A stretch of DNA of 64,000 bases from Psychrobacter immobilis (GTDB taxonomy: Bacteria > Pseudomonadota > Gammaproteobacteria > Pseudomonadales > Moraxellaceae). Made by a program: the position numbers and the translations under genes. Under the pieces are notes generated by a model, which saw only the letters and a program-made list of their open reading frames with translations, was not told the origin of the DNA and made no database searches. The stretch spans positions 1,302,001-1,366,000 of the forward strand of contig NZ_CAJGZV010000001.1 of the NCBI RefSeq assembly GCF_904846065.1, given 5' to 3'. How positions within the stretch are numbered: the first letter of the stretch is position 1; each line of letters begins with the position of its first letter. Of this stretch, positions 38,138 through 47,772 are shown piece by piece.

Positions 38138-38318
38138 TCATCGATCATGATTCATACTAAATAAGACAGTCCTATCACTAGTAATACTCTAAGAGCACTA
38201 TATCGCTAAGTAGTGATGAGTATGAAATACTGATGGTGACCGAGCATTAATGTCATATTCTGTGATGATTGCTTTATTATACTAATATAAGACCGGTGTT
38301 TCACCGCATAGGGACGGC

Positions 38319-39302
38319 ATGCTATTCCAATCTATACGGCGCTTGCGTCTTTTCGTTTACGATATTTTGCAAAATGATGAGCACGATACGCTGTTTAGCC
38401 GTTGCGTTGACTACTTTTTAATATTTTTAATCATGACCAATGTAGCAGCGGTCATTGCTGAGTCGGTTGACAGTTGGTATTACCCTTATCAGGAGTATTT
38501 TACTTGGTTTGAAAATTTCTCTATCGTAGTGTTTTCTATTGAGTATTTGCTGCGTTTGTGGAGTGTGGCCGAGGAAAAACCAGATGACACCACTTGGCGT
38601 CAGCGTTGGGAGTGGTTGAAAAGTCCTTCTGCGTTGATTGATTTAGTCGCCATTGCGCCAGCTTTCTTGAATTTCTTTGTTACGATTGATTTACGCTTCT
38701 TACGTATTTTACGTTTATTCCGAATTCTCAAACTGACACGCTATTTTGCTTCGTTACGCATCTTATTGGTGGTCATTAGCAAAGAAAAAGGCTCGTTCCA
38801 AGCGGTTATTTTTATTTTAATAATTATGATTGTGACGGCATCTAGCGGCATTTACTTGGTTGAAAACCACGCCCAGCCAGAAGAATTTGAGTCGATACCT
38901 AAAGCGATGTGGTGGGCGGTGGTGACGCTAACGACGGTGGGCTATGGCGATGTTACGCCGATTACCAATGCGGGTAAAATATTGGGTGCGGTTATTACCA
39001 TATTAGGTGTGGGTCTGGCGGCATTACCTGCAGGTATTTTAGCGACTGGTTTGGCAAATGAGCTTGCTCAGCGCCGTGAAGAGCTTGAACAGGACTTTCG
39101 AGCACAGTTGATTGATAGCGATTTTGATTTGGTAAAAAATCAGATGATGATCGATAAGATTCGCCGTGAGCTGGGACTGGATAAAGAGCAGGCGCAAAAT
39201 ATCGTATTGCAGGTATTACGCGAACAAGAGCTTGAGCGCCGCGAAAGAGAAGTGGAAGAAAGACAAAAGAACTTTTGCCCACATTGCGGTGAGCCACTGT
39301 AA
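38319..39302 (+). CDS. Voltage-gated potassium channel (six-helix, Kv-like)
   Basis: 327 residues. Six membrane segments: S1 about 30-48, S4 with regularly spaced Arg (R-F-L-R-I-L-R-L-F-R, 126-135), pore helix and selectivity filter T-T-V-G-Y-G-D at 205-211, S6 about 220-245. A cytoplasmic coiled-coil tail (E-E-L-E-Q-D-F and repeated E-R-R-E-R-E) ends in C-P-H-C-G-E-P-L, half a zinc ribbon. K+-selective by the filter; voltage sensing is inferred from S4. AGGGA precedes the ATG. A strong hairpin follows. Confidence 0.93.
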   Translation: MLFQSIRRLRLFVYDILQNDEHDTLFSRCVDYFLIFLIMTNVAAVIAESVDSWYYPYQEYFTWFENFSIVVFSIEYLLRLWSVAEEKPDDTTWRQRWEWLKSPSALIDLVAIAPAFLNFFVTIDLRFLRILRLFRILKLTRYFASLRILLVVISKEKGSFQAVIFILIIMIVTASSGIYLVENHAQPEEFESIPKAMWWAVVTLTTVGYGDVTPITNAGKILGAVITILGVGLAALPAGILATGLANELAQRREELEQDFRAQLIDSDFDLVKNQMMIDKIRRELGLDKEQAQNIVLQVLREQELERREREVEERQKNFCPHCGEPL

Positions 39303-39353
39303 GTCTTATATAGTGGTTACTTTAGGTTTCAAAAAATGGATATGTAAGAAAAG

Positions 39354-39387
39354 GGTGCAACGTTATCAGAACGTTGCACCCTTTTTA
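39354..39387. terminator. Bidirectional terminator
   Basis: Perfect 12-bp stem GGGTGCAACGTT/AACGTTGCACCC around ATCAG with T5; between the convergent channel and TerD-like genes. Confidence 0.9.
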
Positions 39388-39415
39388 TTAGCAATAAACG
39401 GATATTTTATGGTAT

Positions 39416-40063
39416 TTAGATAGCTTGTGGAATGGGTAGCGCACGTGCCAATTCATGGGCGACTTGCTGCGCCGTCGTTGCTAAATCTTCGGCAGAAAGG
39501 GGTAAGTTTTGCAGTGTGAGATGCCAATCATCCACTTCTCGGCGTAAATGTGCCACCCACAGCGTCGTGCAATCACGTGGCAGTTGCTTTAGATTGACTT
39601 CAAAGCATCGATTGCCTTCATCATCGCTTAGATGAATCTCGCCTTTTTTGACTCTTGAAAACGGATGACCGTGGTAAGAGTTGGCTATCATAGCAATGTG
39701 GGTGATATGTGCTGGGATTTTATCTAAGTAAAGCCTGATTTGCTCTTGGTCAAGAGGCGCCAAATACATCGCTTGTTCGCCGCGATCTTTGCCATTGAGA
39801 CTGTCGCCTTGATGTTTCACTGATTCCACTTTATCGCGCAATTGTTTGAACCAAACGATATCACTGATGGTGCAATTGTCGTCATATAGTACGCAAGCCA
39901 AATCAATATCAATAGCGCTCTGGTTTTTTTTAAAGCGCTTAAACATGCCTTTTGGCTCAATCTTGGTAAATTCATAGTTTAGCGCAAAAAATAAGGTTCC
40001 CGCGTCTAAGCCCAGTCCTCTTAAACTGTTTGACAGTAATGGCAATGAGGCAGTGGTCGGCAT
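39416..40063 (-). CDS. TerD-family protein
   Basis: 215 residues. The TerD fold is indicated by I-D-I-D-L-A-C-V-L-Y-D-D-N near 51, G-D-S-L-N-G-K-D-R-G-E near 87 (Asp-rich calcium-binding type), and the closing hydrophobic strands I-T-H-I-A-M-I-A-N-S-Y-H-G. TerD proteins belong to tellurite/stress resistance systems, but here it is alone, without TerB, TerC or TerE partners, so a tellurite role is not implied. AAGGA nine bases before the ATG. A WYL regulator lies 88 bases upstream on the same strand. Confidence 0.8.
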   Translation of the reverse strand: MPTTASLPLLSNSLRGLGLDAGTLFFALNYEFTKIEPKGMFKRFKKNQSAIDIDLACVLYDDNCTISDIVWFKQLRDKVESVKHQGDSLNGKDRGEQAMYLAPLDQEQIRLYLDKIPAHITHIAMIANSYHGHPFSRVKKGEIHLSDDEGNRCFEVNLKQLPRDCTTLWVAHLRREVDDWHLTLQNLPLSAEDLATTAQQVAHELARALPIPQAI

Positions 40064-40151
40064 AACATTCCTTATCTATTTTCGTTCTTTATTTTTAAAT
40101 AGTGGTAATCGTCTGAATACGGTTAAATTTGAGCATCATTACCCGCAGTTG

Positions 40152-41288
40152 TTATTTATGATCAAAAAACTTATCCAATACGGCTTGATGTAACAATGCT
40201 GGTTTGGCATTCAATAAACCATTGCCAAAACCACGTAACCACCAAACCAGTTGTGAAGTTAGGTTAACGGTGGCTTGAATGGTCAGCGTGTCATCATCCA
40301 ACGTAACAGTTTGATCGTCACTGAGCTTGCTTTCAGTCAGGCTTTTGCCCGCTTGTTTGGTGAATTGTAGCTCAATAGCGGTGTTTTTTCCATGATTAGG
40401 CAGCTCACCGAATAAGGGGTGGCTAAAGCCCATACCACCAGCATCCAAATAAGTATCGAGTTGGAAACTCTCAGGTGTTTGTGCGGCGCTTTCGAGAATA
40501 TCAACGCTAGCAAATCGATGTAGGGCAAAGGTACGAATGGTAAAGTTTGGATCATCAGTACGAGTTGCCAGCAGATAAATAATCACACCGCGCTGGATAA
40601 TAGCGATGGGATTCAAAAGGTATTCACTGGCCTGTGATTTATTGCTGCGGGTATAGCAGGCTTTGATTTGTAATTGATAAAATAGCGCATGGTAAATATT
40701 GTCTTTGCTATCCAAGTCAATATGCGGCGCGATTAGTGGCTGAGTGGCAGGCTCAATACGCACTCTGTCGATCCATGAATGGGTGACTTTACTGTTTTTT
40801 AGCTGCCGCCTTGCCAAGTCAAACCATGGAAATAATTCATCTAAAATAACGGGTGGTAGTAGCTGAGTTAGATTGGCTTCAACCATATTAAAGGCGACTG
40901 CTTGCGATAGATTCATGTGCGGTAAGCTTTGGAGTGGCGCGTCATCACGCCAGCGCCAGCCTTGTGGGTTGGCGTTATTTTTTTCTATGGGAAAGCGTTT
41001 TGCCAGCGCATTTAAGTCGCGTTGAACAGTACGCAAGCTGATGTCAAAGCCTGCCATCATCAGCTGCTCGTAGATATGGGTTGTGCCCACCCAGCGGTTG
41101 CGCTGTAGTTGCGATAGTACTTGCCACTGGCGCGCCGTCGTCGCCGCGCCATGGCGATTATCGTTATTATCTCCTGAGACGTGGCTATCTCCTGAGACAT
41201 GACTGTCCGCTGCCGCTACAGTATTAGCTTGCTCAACAGAGTTTATTTGAGCATGGGAGTGGTCGGCGTCAGTCGAATGTACAGTCAT
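40152..41288 (-). CDS. WYL-domain transcriptional regulator
   Basis: 378 residues. A Ser/His/Asp-rich N-terminal ~50 residues contains an imperfect H-V-S-G-D-S duplication. A helix-turn-helix domain follows at about 55-110 (I-S-L-R-T-V-Q-R-D-L-N-A-L-A). The middle is the WYL-type domain with C-Y-T-R-S-N-K and L-N-P-I-A-I-I-Q-R-G-V-I-Y-L-L-A (P-x-x-x-x-x-x-G-x-x-Y-L form), and the end is a WCX-like C-terminal domain. WYL regulators sense nucleotides or related ligands and often control stress or defence genes. TerD directly downstream is a possible target. Confidence 0.88.
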   Translation of the reverse strand: MTVHSTDADHSHAQINSVEQANTVAAADSHVSGDSHVSGDNNDNRHGAATTARQWQVLSQLQRNRWVGTTHIYEQLMMAGFDISLRTVQRDLNALAKRFPIEKNNANPQGWRWRDDAPLQSLPHMNLSQAVAFNMVEANLTQLLPPVILDELFPWFDLARRQLKNSKVTHSWIDRVRIEPATQPLIAPHIDLDSKDNIYHALFYQLQIKACYTRSNKSQASEYLLNPIAIIQRGVIIYLLATRTDDPNFTIRTFALHRFASVDILESAAQTPESFQLDTYLDAGGMGFSHPLFGELPNHGKNTAIELQFTKQAGKSLTESKLSDDQTVTLDDDTLTIQATVNLTSQLVWWLRGFGNGLLNAKPALLHQAVLDKFFDHK

Positions 41289-41453
41289 TAAGCAATAACC
41301 TTTATGAAATTACGAGTTGGCTTTTGTATAGCTTAGCGGAGTATTAACCATTCATCATCGCAGAAAAGCATCGTAGCGTCTAGGATATCTCTTCAATTAC
41401 TACATTGATTTATTGATTGGTTTTGGTACAGCTAAATTTCACTATAAATCAGC

Positions 41454-44300
41454 TTATATGGCGTCGATGGGTGTTTTAGTGGCATTGTTATCAATACCCT
41501 GATTGATGCCTTGATCATCATTTATAACGACTTCGTTGTGCTCCGCCTTGTCTTTGTGTTTTTCTTTTTTTCTCTTGTCCCGTTTTTTTTGACGTTTTGT
41601 TTTCTGCTTCTTTTTGGACTTTTTATCATCAATACCATCGTCATTGTTATCTTGATTTTCATCCCATAACATCAGACGACTTAAGACTTTACCAAACAAC
41701 GTGTCTTTACGATAGCGACCTTTTTTGTTCATGGTATCGATAGGCAAACCAGTCATCAGCGTCAATGCTTCGCTCAGTGTATAGACACCATAAATATGAA
41801 ATTCGTTCGCTTTGACGGCAGCAATGATGTCGTCACGCAGCATGAGCTGTTTGACATTGGCCATTGGAATGACCACGCCTTGCTGCCCAGTCAATTCTTG
41901 CTCGCGGCATGCATCAAAGAATCCAGCGATTTTAGAATTGATGCCACCAACCGCTTGCACTTCACCCAATTGGTTCATAGAGCCAGTAATGGCAAATGAT
42001 TGATCGATTGGAACGTTTGCCAAGGCAGATAGCAGCGCACAGCCTTCGCTGACGGTGGCACTATCGCCATCGATATGGGCGTAGCTTTGTTCAAAAGCGA
42101 GCGAGGCGCTAAAGTTGAGCGCATGATGTTGGCTGAATAAGGCGCGCAAATAGCTGGTCATAATCAGCATGCCTTTGGCGTGTAAACTACCGCCCAAATC
42201 TACATCACGCTCGATATCGAGAATTTCACCCGTACCGATATTTGGTTGAATGACGGCAGTCAAGCGGGCGGGCATGCCAAACTCGCTATCGGCATAGCTG
42301 ACCACTGTCAGCGCATTGACTTGTCCGACAGCGCTACCTTGGGTTTGAATAAGCTGCTGACCATTTTTGAGCTCATCCCAATAGAGGTCACGCAGGTATC
42401 CTGAACGCTCGTCCATATCATCGATGGCTTGTGTGACATGATATGCATTAACAATGTTTTTTCCGCTTAAATGCGCGTGGCGGTTAGACTCATGCAACAG
42501 CTTGATTAATAAATCACTGTGCAAGCTTAAGCGGTCTTGGTCTTCTGCTTGTAAGCTTAAATGCTCAAGTAGGGCAGCTTGCGCGCTACGATCAAACGGA
42601 TAGAGATTGGCATAGTCAATGATGTCAGCCATTTTCGCGACTAACGCCAATTCGTGCTCACTGCTGCGAGGCACATCATCGTGAAAATCTGCACGTACTT
42701 TAAATACCGCATCAAACTCAGGCTCAAGCTCTAACAGCTCATAATATAAGTCTGCTTCACCAAGCAAAATCACTTTAACATCAAGGTCAATGGGGGCAGG
42801 TGCTAACGATAAGCTGCCTGTTAGGGTCAGCATTTGTTCAAGGCTTGAGAGTTTGATTTTGCGTGATTGTAGTGCGCGCTTGAGACCCTGCCAAGCATAC
42901 GGATGCTCAAGTAAGTGACTCGCTTCTAATAGTAAATAACCACCATTGGCACGGTGTAGAGCACCTGCTCTAATCATACTGACATCAGTGGTGACCGTGC
43001 CCAATTGGGTGATTTGCTCGACATGACCCAACAAGTTCAAGTGCGTCGGTAAGTCCTCAAAGATGACAGGTGCGCCATCTTCTGGGGTGTGATTGACAAT
43101 GACGTTGACCGCATAGCGACTTGGGGTCGTGGCCAAAACTGCTGTCACAAATTCTTCGTCATCGCCATTGACGATGCGCTCGACATGCGTAACCATGTCG
43201 GCAAATACGGTCTTGAGATAATCAACGACCAGTGGGTGACTGGCAAATTGCTCATAAACAGGGGCAAATAACGGTTGTAATGCACGACGTGCAATATTGC
43301 GATGCAGGGCTTCTATCGCATCATTGGCTTCGTCCTCTAACTGCTCTAACGCGATGGTCAACTGACTTAAGCGTTTTTGCATATGGTTTTTTTGGACAAA
43401 GTTATTTAACTCCGCTTCGTATTCACTATTGCCGTATTCACTATTGCCGTATTCAGTATTGTTTTCATTCCGCTCTGCATTAATAGGATCGTTATACTCG
43501 GTGCTAGAAATGCTCGCTTTGCTACTATTATCGCTCACGGATTTATTTTTATGGCTAGCAGATAATTTATCATCACCACCACTAGTTTCTATCGCGAGTT
43601 GACTGGGATGGACAAACACCGCTTTATTATCAAAGGAGCGAAACGTCAACGCCAAATCATATTGTTTGCCTTCCGCATTGAGCACATCATAAGCCTGACT
43701 TTCTTTTTGATGCGTGTCATTTTTGATGGCTTCGATTTTGCTTTGATATTGGTCACTACGAAAGCGTTGGCTCAATCGTTTTTTGGCTTGTTGCCATAAT
43801 TGATTGACTTGCTGCTGCAATAAAGAGGCTTGCCCCGCAGGTAGTCGCAGCGCTAAAGGGGTGCGTGGATCGGTGAAATTATGCACATATACCCAGTCGT
43901 CAGGTGTGGGTGCATCGGCGGCAATACGCGTTAGCAAGCGGCTGATGACGGTGCGTTTGCCCAAGCCATTTTCACCAGCAGCAAACACATGATAGCCACT
44001 GGCTTTGATATCCAAAGCTGTTTGTAAGGCTTTTAGGGCACGCTGCTGACCAAAGCCCACGTCTAGATCTGGTGCCGTACGGGTATCCGAGGGTAATTCA
44101 TCAGGGTCGCTATAGCGTTTTAATTGCTCAGCGGTGACAAGGCAGCGCTGCTTGATATCAATAAAGCATGGATGCGGTGCATCCGCTGTTGCTGATTTGG
44201 TGCTTTTTAATTCAATGATGGGTGTTGCCATATTATTAGCGTCTTTTTTATTAGCATCTCTTGATAATTGAGAGGTAGGGATGTGTGGCTGTTTGGTCAT
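41454..44300 (-). CDS. Lon-like AAA+ serine protease (LonB/YcbZ type)
   Basis: 948 residues. An AAA+ region has the Walker A-like G-E-N-G-L-G-K-R-T near 100. A Walker-type second half sits in the middle (G-G-Y-L-L-L-E-A-S-H-L-L). The S16 peptidase domain has D-G-D-S-A-T-V (catalytic Ser) and G-G-I-N-S-K-I-A-G-F (catalytic Lys), with the typical M-N-Q-L-G-E-V-Q-A-V-G-G before it. The C-terminus (about 880-948) is a Lys/Asp-rich tail. A 15-bp in-frame tandem repeat near 280 encodes Y-G-N-S-E units. Substrates are unknown. ATG at 44300. Confidence 0.9.
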   Translation of the reverse strand: MTKQPHIPTSQLSRDANKKDANNMATPIIELKSTKSATADAPHPCFIDIKQRCLVTAEQLKRYSDPDELPSDTRTAPDLDVGFGQQRALKALQTALDIKASGYHVFAAGENGLGKRTVISRLLTRIAADAPTPDDWVYVHNFTDPRTPLALRLPAGQASLLQQQVNQLWQQAKKRLSQRFRSDQYQSKIEAIKNDTHQKESQAYDVLNAEGKQYDLALTFRSFDNKAVFVHPSQLAIETSGGDDKLSASHKNKSVSDNSSKASISSTEYNDPINAERNENNTEYGNSEYGNSEYEAELNNFVQKNHMQKRLSQLTIALEQLEDEANDAIEALHRNIARRALQPLFAPVYEQFASHPLVVDYLKTVFADMVTHVERIVNGDDEEFVTAVLATTPSRYAVNVIVNHTPEDGAPVIFEDLPTHLNLLGHVEQITQLGTVTTDVSMIRAGALHRANGGYLLLEASHLLEHPYAWQGLKRALQSRKIKLSSLEQMLTLTGSLSLAPAPIDLDVKVILLGEADLYYELLELEPEFDAVFKVRADFHDDVPRSSEHELALVAKMADIIDYANLYPFDRSAQAALLEHLSLQAEDQDRLSLHSDLLIKLLHESNRHAHLSGKNIVNAYHVTQAIDDMDERSGYLRDLYWDELKNGQQLIQTQGSAVGQVNALTVVSYADSEFGMPARLTAVIQPNIGTGEILDIERDVDLGGSLHAKGMLIMTSYLRALFSQHHALNFSASLAFEQSYAHIDGDSATVSEGCALLSALANVPIDQSFAITGSMNQLGEVQAVGGINSKIAGFFDACREQELTGQQGVVIPMANVKQLMLRDDIIAAVKANEFHIYGVYTLSEALTLMTGLPIDTMNKKGRYRKDTLFGKVLSRLMLWDENQDNNDDGIDDKKSKKKQKTKRQKKRDKRKKEKHKDKAEHNEVVINDDQGINQGIDNNATKTPIDAI
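43418..43461. repeat. 15-bp tandem repeat inside the Lon-like gene
   Basis: Three units of CGTATTCACTATTGC (the last with one change) encode Y-G-N-S-E repeated in the hydrophilic insert. In frame, so copy number could vary without a frameshift. Confidence 0.8.
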
Positions 44301-44672
44301 AGGTATAAATTATATCGTTTGTAGAAAGTGGCGTAGTTATTAAGTGTTATTAAGTGTTATTAAGTTTACTAATGAGTGCTAATACTTGGCTTTTTCCAGT
44401 TAATTTGCATCGTTCATAAAAACATCTTACAAGATAAAACGGTGTTTTAAATAAATCATTAAAAGCAGTTTTGTATCATTAGCAGGCTCTGTTAAAAACG
44501 CATATATAAGCAATCATTCATCATCCATTTAAGGCGATTAAAGAACAATAACGCCTCAATATAGGCTCAGATAGTATAAGATGTCTCACATTGGCGCAAT
44601 CTGCAACTATTCAATGGGCAGACTGCATGATAAAATAGACGGTTCACATGTCAAAACTGGATAACTCGTTGT
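44301..44672. other. Intergenic region with 10-bp tandem repeat, Lon-like gene / rsmG
   Basis: 372 bases without a gene. Three exact direct copies of GTTATTAAGT stand at 44336-44365, just upstream of the Lon-like start. The divergent promoters must lie here. Confidence 0.5.
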
Positions 44673-45389
44673 ATGTCAGACTTTACTAAAACATCTTCAT
44701 CCTCTGCTAACACGGGCAATATCCGTATTGATCCGACTGGCTTTGTAAAGCTTGGCGCACAGCTGCCAGCGCTGGCGAATACCTTGGCACAAGCGGTCAA
44801 TGAGCTCAAGTTATCCTTGAGTGAAACACAGCAGCGCACATTATTATTGTACTTAGACCAGCTTTTGTTGTGGAATAAAGCGTATAATCTGACCGCCATC
44901 ACTGATCCAGAAGAGGCTTTGATCAAACATATAATTGATTGTTTGGCTATTATAACGCATTTACCGTCAGGGTCACTGTTAGATATTGGCACAGGAGCAG
45001 GGATGCCAGCGGTTATTATTGCGATTTGTCAGCCAGAGCGTCAATGCACCGCACTTGATAGTAATCAGAAAAAAATTCGCTTTATTAAGCAAATCAGCAG
45101 CGAGCTTGGCTTGAATAATATGCAGCCAATTGCTTCTCGTATCGAGGCGCATGAAGCCAGCTATGACGTTGTGACTTCTAGAGCCTTTGCCAGTTTGATT
45201 GATTTTGTTGAAGTGGCTCAGCCGCGCTTAGCAGATAACGGTTACCTATGCGCGATGAAAGGCAAAGCGCCAAGCGATGAAGAGCTACAAGCACTAGACA
45301 ATGACTGGCATATTAAGACGATTAAGCTTAAAGTGCCTCGTTTACATGATAGTCGTCATTTAATTGAATTGTCCTATAAAAATGTCTAA
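44673..45389 (+). CDS. rsmG: 16S rRNA (guanine527-N7)-methyltransferase
   Basis: 238 residues. SAM-dependent methylation of 16S rRNA G527. Motifs: L-L-L-W-N-K-A-Y-N-L-T-A-I-T near 63, the SAM site L-L-D-I-G-T-G-A-G-M-P near 100, D-S-N-Q-K-K-I-R-F-I-K-Q, and V-T-S-R-A-F-A-S-L near 168. The first 30 residues are a non-conserved Ser/Thr-rich extension. Upstream of parA, the conserved gene order in many proteobacteria. Confidence 0.96.
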   Translation: MSDFTKTSSSSANTGNIRIDPTGFVKLGAQLPALANTLAQAVNELKLSLSETQQRTLLLYLDQLLLWNKAYNLTAITDPEEALIKHIIDCLAIITHLPSGSLLDIGTGAGMPAVIIAICQPERQCTALDSNQKKIRFIKQISSELGLNNMQPIASRIEAHEASYDVVTSRAFASLIDFVEVAQPRLADNGYLCAMKGKAPSDEELQALDNDWHIKTIKLKVPRLHDSRHLIELSYKNV

Positions 45390-45498
45390 GCTATGAACAC
45401 CTTTTAAGTGATACATGTCGGTATCACATGATTTTGTTGATATTTGAATGGCAAGATATTCAAAATATGGTGATATAAATCGTGCTAATTATATAGAG

Positions 45499-45521
45499 AT
45501 ACTCATATTGTTTATGAGTAT
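45499..45521. promoter_or_regulatory. Inverted repeat upstream of parA
   Basis: ATACTCAT/ATGAGTAT perfect 8-bp arms with a 7-base spacer, about 90 bases before the parA start. Could be an operator for autoregulation; it does not match the known parS 16-mer. Confidence 0.3.
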
Positions 45522-45608
45522 GATGCTATGCAAAGTTTAGCGAAAAATTGATTGTGTAAGCCAAAAGTAAAATAACAGTAATAGACCCTAATTAAATTGA
45601 GTGAGTGT

Positions 45609-46388
45609 ATGGAAATCATAGCAATTGCGAATCAAAAAGGCGGCGTGGGCAAAACCACGACGGCAGTAAATTTGACCGCCAGCTTGGCTGCGAAGCGCAA
45701 GCATGTACTGCTGATTGACTTAGACCCACAGGGTAATGCGACAAGTGGTACAGGTGTGGACAAAAACGAGCTAGCCCTGACGATAGCAGATGTGTTGCTT
45801 GATGGAATATCGCTATCTGATGCTATTATTACCAGTCCAGCAGGGTTTGATGTGATCGGTGCCAATCGTGATTTGGCTGGCATGGATATCACCCTAATGA
45901 ATAAAACCAATAGTCATGAGCTGCTTAAAACAGCAATGGTGGCATTGGTCAATGATCAGATAGCTGCTAAAAAACCTGCTTACGATTATGTGGTTATAGA
46001 CTGTGCACCCAGTTTGAATTTGTTGACGATTAATGCGTTAGTTGCTACAGATAGCGTTATTATTCCGATGCAGTGTGAATACTATGCACTAGAAGGCTTG
46101 GCTGATTTGTCGCAGACGATTGAGCGCTTGACGGAATTGAATCCAAAGCTATATATCCGCGGCGTGGTGAGAACATTATTTGATGCACGCAATACACTGG
46201 CTCGCGACGTGTCTGCCGAGCTGGAAGCTCACTTTGGCGATATTATGTATAAGACCCATATTCCAAGAAATATTCGCTTGGCAGAAGCGCCAGCACATGG
46301 TTTGCCAGTCATCGCTTATGAGAGATGGTCAAAAGGTGCGCGCGCTTATCAAAAATTGGCGGCTGAAGTCATGAAACAAAGTGATTAA
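45609..46388 (+). CDS. parA: Chromosome-partition ATPase ParA (Soj)
   Basis: 259 residues from ATG 45609; the longer frame begins at TTG 45597. The deviant Walker A motif is K-G-G-V-G-K-T-T (10-17). Next comes D-L-D-P-Q-G-N-A-T-S-G (Walker A' region), then V-I-D-C-A-P-S-L (Walker B) and P-M-Q-C-E-Y-Y-A-L-E-G-L. Length and order match chromosomal Soj. It works with ParB bound at parS to segregate the origin region. parB follows after 153 bases. Confidence 0.96.
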   Translation: MEIIAIANQKGGVGKTTTAVNLTASLAAKRKHVLLIDLDPQGNATSGTGVDKNELALTIADVLLDGISLSDAIITSPAGFDVIGANRDLAGMDITLMNKTNSHELLKTAMVALVNDQIAAKKPAYDYVVIDCAPSLNLLTINALVATDSVIIPMQCEYYALEGLADLSQTIERLTELNPKLYIRGVVRTLFDARNTLARDVSAELEAHFGDIMYKTHIPRNIRLAEAPAHGLPVIAYERWSKGARAYQKLAAEVMKQSD

Positions 46389-46541
46389 TACGCATGTATG
46401 CATGTTTTTTAGCACCAGTGATAGAATGTCAGCACAAGCGACTAAACAGATATTGAACATTGAATGTCGTATTTATGAGTAATGAGTAAGCTGTATTAAT
46501 AATTATTTGGCTTTTATTTTAGCGTTAGAGGATAGGTAATC

Positions 46542-47687
46542 ATGGCGAAGAAAAGAGGGTTGGCTGCCAATCGAGGCTTAGATGCCTTATTGGGGTCAAT
46601 CAAAAAAGAAAAGCAAATCACCGCCTCTGCCTTGCAAGACGATATGGCGGCGCGTGAGAGTACTTTGCCAGCTGAAACGCTAAACGCTGATAGATTAAAT
46701 ATTAGCAAGACTGCTCAATCTGATAGTAATGAGACCAGTGAAAAACCAACGACCAAAGCTATTGCCTCTGACACCACTGCCAGCAGTCGAACCACACGGT
46801 CGCCGCGCACGATAAATAAAGGTACGGCTAATAAGAGTCGTGTTAATGGAACAGATACTAGTGCCTCTGAAGACCAGATAAGCTTGGTGCAAATAGATGT
46901 CACGCGTTTGCAAGCGGGTAAGTATCAGCCACGCCGTGATATGAGTGAAACGGCGCTTGCAGAGCTGGCGTCTTCGATTGAACAGCATGGCGTTATGCAA
47001 CCGATTGTTATCCGTCCGTTGTTGGCCAATGAAGACAAGAGTGAAGCATTCGTTACCCATGAGATCATTGCTGGTGAGCGCCGCTGGCGTGCGGCAAAAA
47101 TGGCAGGTAAAGCCGTTATTCCAGCGATTGAACGTGCTTTATCTGATGAGCTTGCCATCGCACTGGCCTTGATTGAAAATATCCAGCGTGAGGACTTGTC
47201 TGTGATTGAGCAGGCCGCTGCATTACAACGCTTTCATACTGAATTTGGTATGAGTCATGCGATGATTGCCGAAGTCGTTGGCAAGGCGCGCACCACCGTA
47301 TCGAACCTGCTGCGTCTCAATCAGCTGCATGATACCGTCAAAGATCATTTGGCAAATAGCGCCCTAGATATGGGTCATGCGCGCACGCTTTTGGCATTAT
47401 CCTCTGAGCAGCAGCCGATTATCGCGCAAAAAATTATCGACGGCGGTATGACGGTACGCGACGCTGAAAAGTTGGTTAAATCGATCTTGCAGCCTGCACC
47501 GAAAGCCAATCGTGCTGAGCAAACGCAATCTCGTGAGGTTGAGCGCTTGACGCAAAGACTGACAGATATGTTAGGGGCTGAAGTCAAACTCAAACACAAA
47601 AAAGATGGTCAAGGTAGTGTTGAGATATTTTTCCATAACCAAGATCAATTAGCAGCTTTAATTAAGCACATAGAAGCACAGGCTTGA
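46542..47687 (+). CDS. parB: Chromosome-partition protein ParB (Spo0J)
   Basis: 381 residues. N-terminus K-K-R-G-L-A-A-N-R-G-L-D-A-L-L-G, then a ~90-residue Ser/Thr-rich linker that is longer than in many ParB. The CTPase/ParB-N domain has Q-Y-Q-P-R-R-D (G-K-Y-Q-P-R-R) and the arginine motif G-E-R-R-W-R-A-A. A helix-turn-helix follows (M-I-A-E-V-V-G-K-A-R-T-T-V-S-N-L-L-R-L). The C-terminal dimerisation domain ends the protein. I found no parS copy of consensus form in the window by eye. Confidence 0.96.
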   Translation: MAKKRGLAANRGLDALLGSIKKEKQITASALQDDMAARESTLPAETLNADRLNISKTAQSDSNETSEKPTTKAIASDTTASSRTTRSPRTINKGTANKSRVNGTDTSASEDQISLVQIDVTRLQAGKYQPRRDMSETALAELASSIEQHGVMQPIVIRPLLANEDKSEAFVTHEIIAGERRWRAAKMAGKAVIPAIERALSDELAIALALIENIQREDLSVIEQAAALQRFHTEFGMSHAMIAEVVGKARTTVSNLLRLNQLHDTVKDHLANSALDMGHARTLLALSSEQQPIIAQKIIDGGMTVRDAEKLVKSILQPAPKANRAEQTQSREVERLTQRLTDMLGAEVKLKHKKDGQGSVEIFFHNQDQLAALIKHIEAQA

Positions 47688-47772
47688 TATCGCTAATGAG
47701 TTTGTCATGATGCTTTGAACTTGAGATATTTTGATAACCGCTATTTTTATAAAAATATAAAAGAGAGTCAAT

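Noticed and set aside
45580..45592. AATAGACCCTAAT shared with the ppsA downstream hairpin
   Set aside because: Only 13 bases without a paired arm here; too little to call a repeat.
45390..47772. parS site near parAB
   Set aside because: I looked for TGTTNCACGTGNAACA-like sequence and saw none; absence by eye is not proof.
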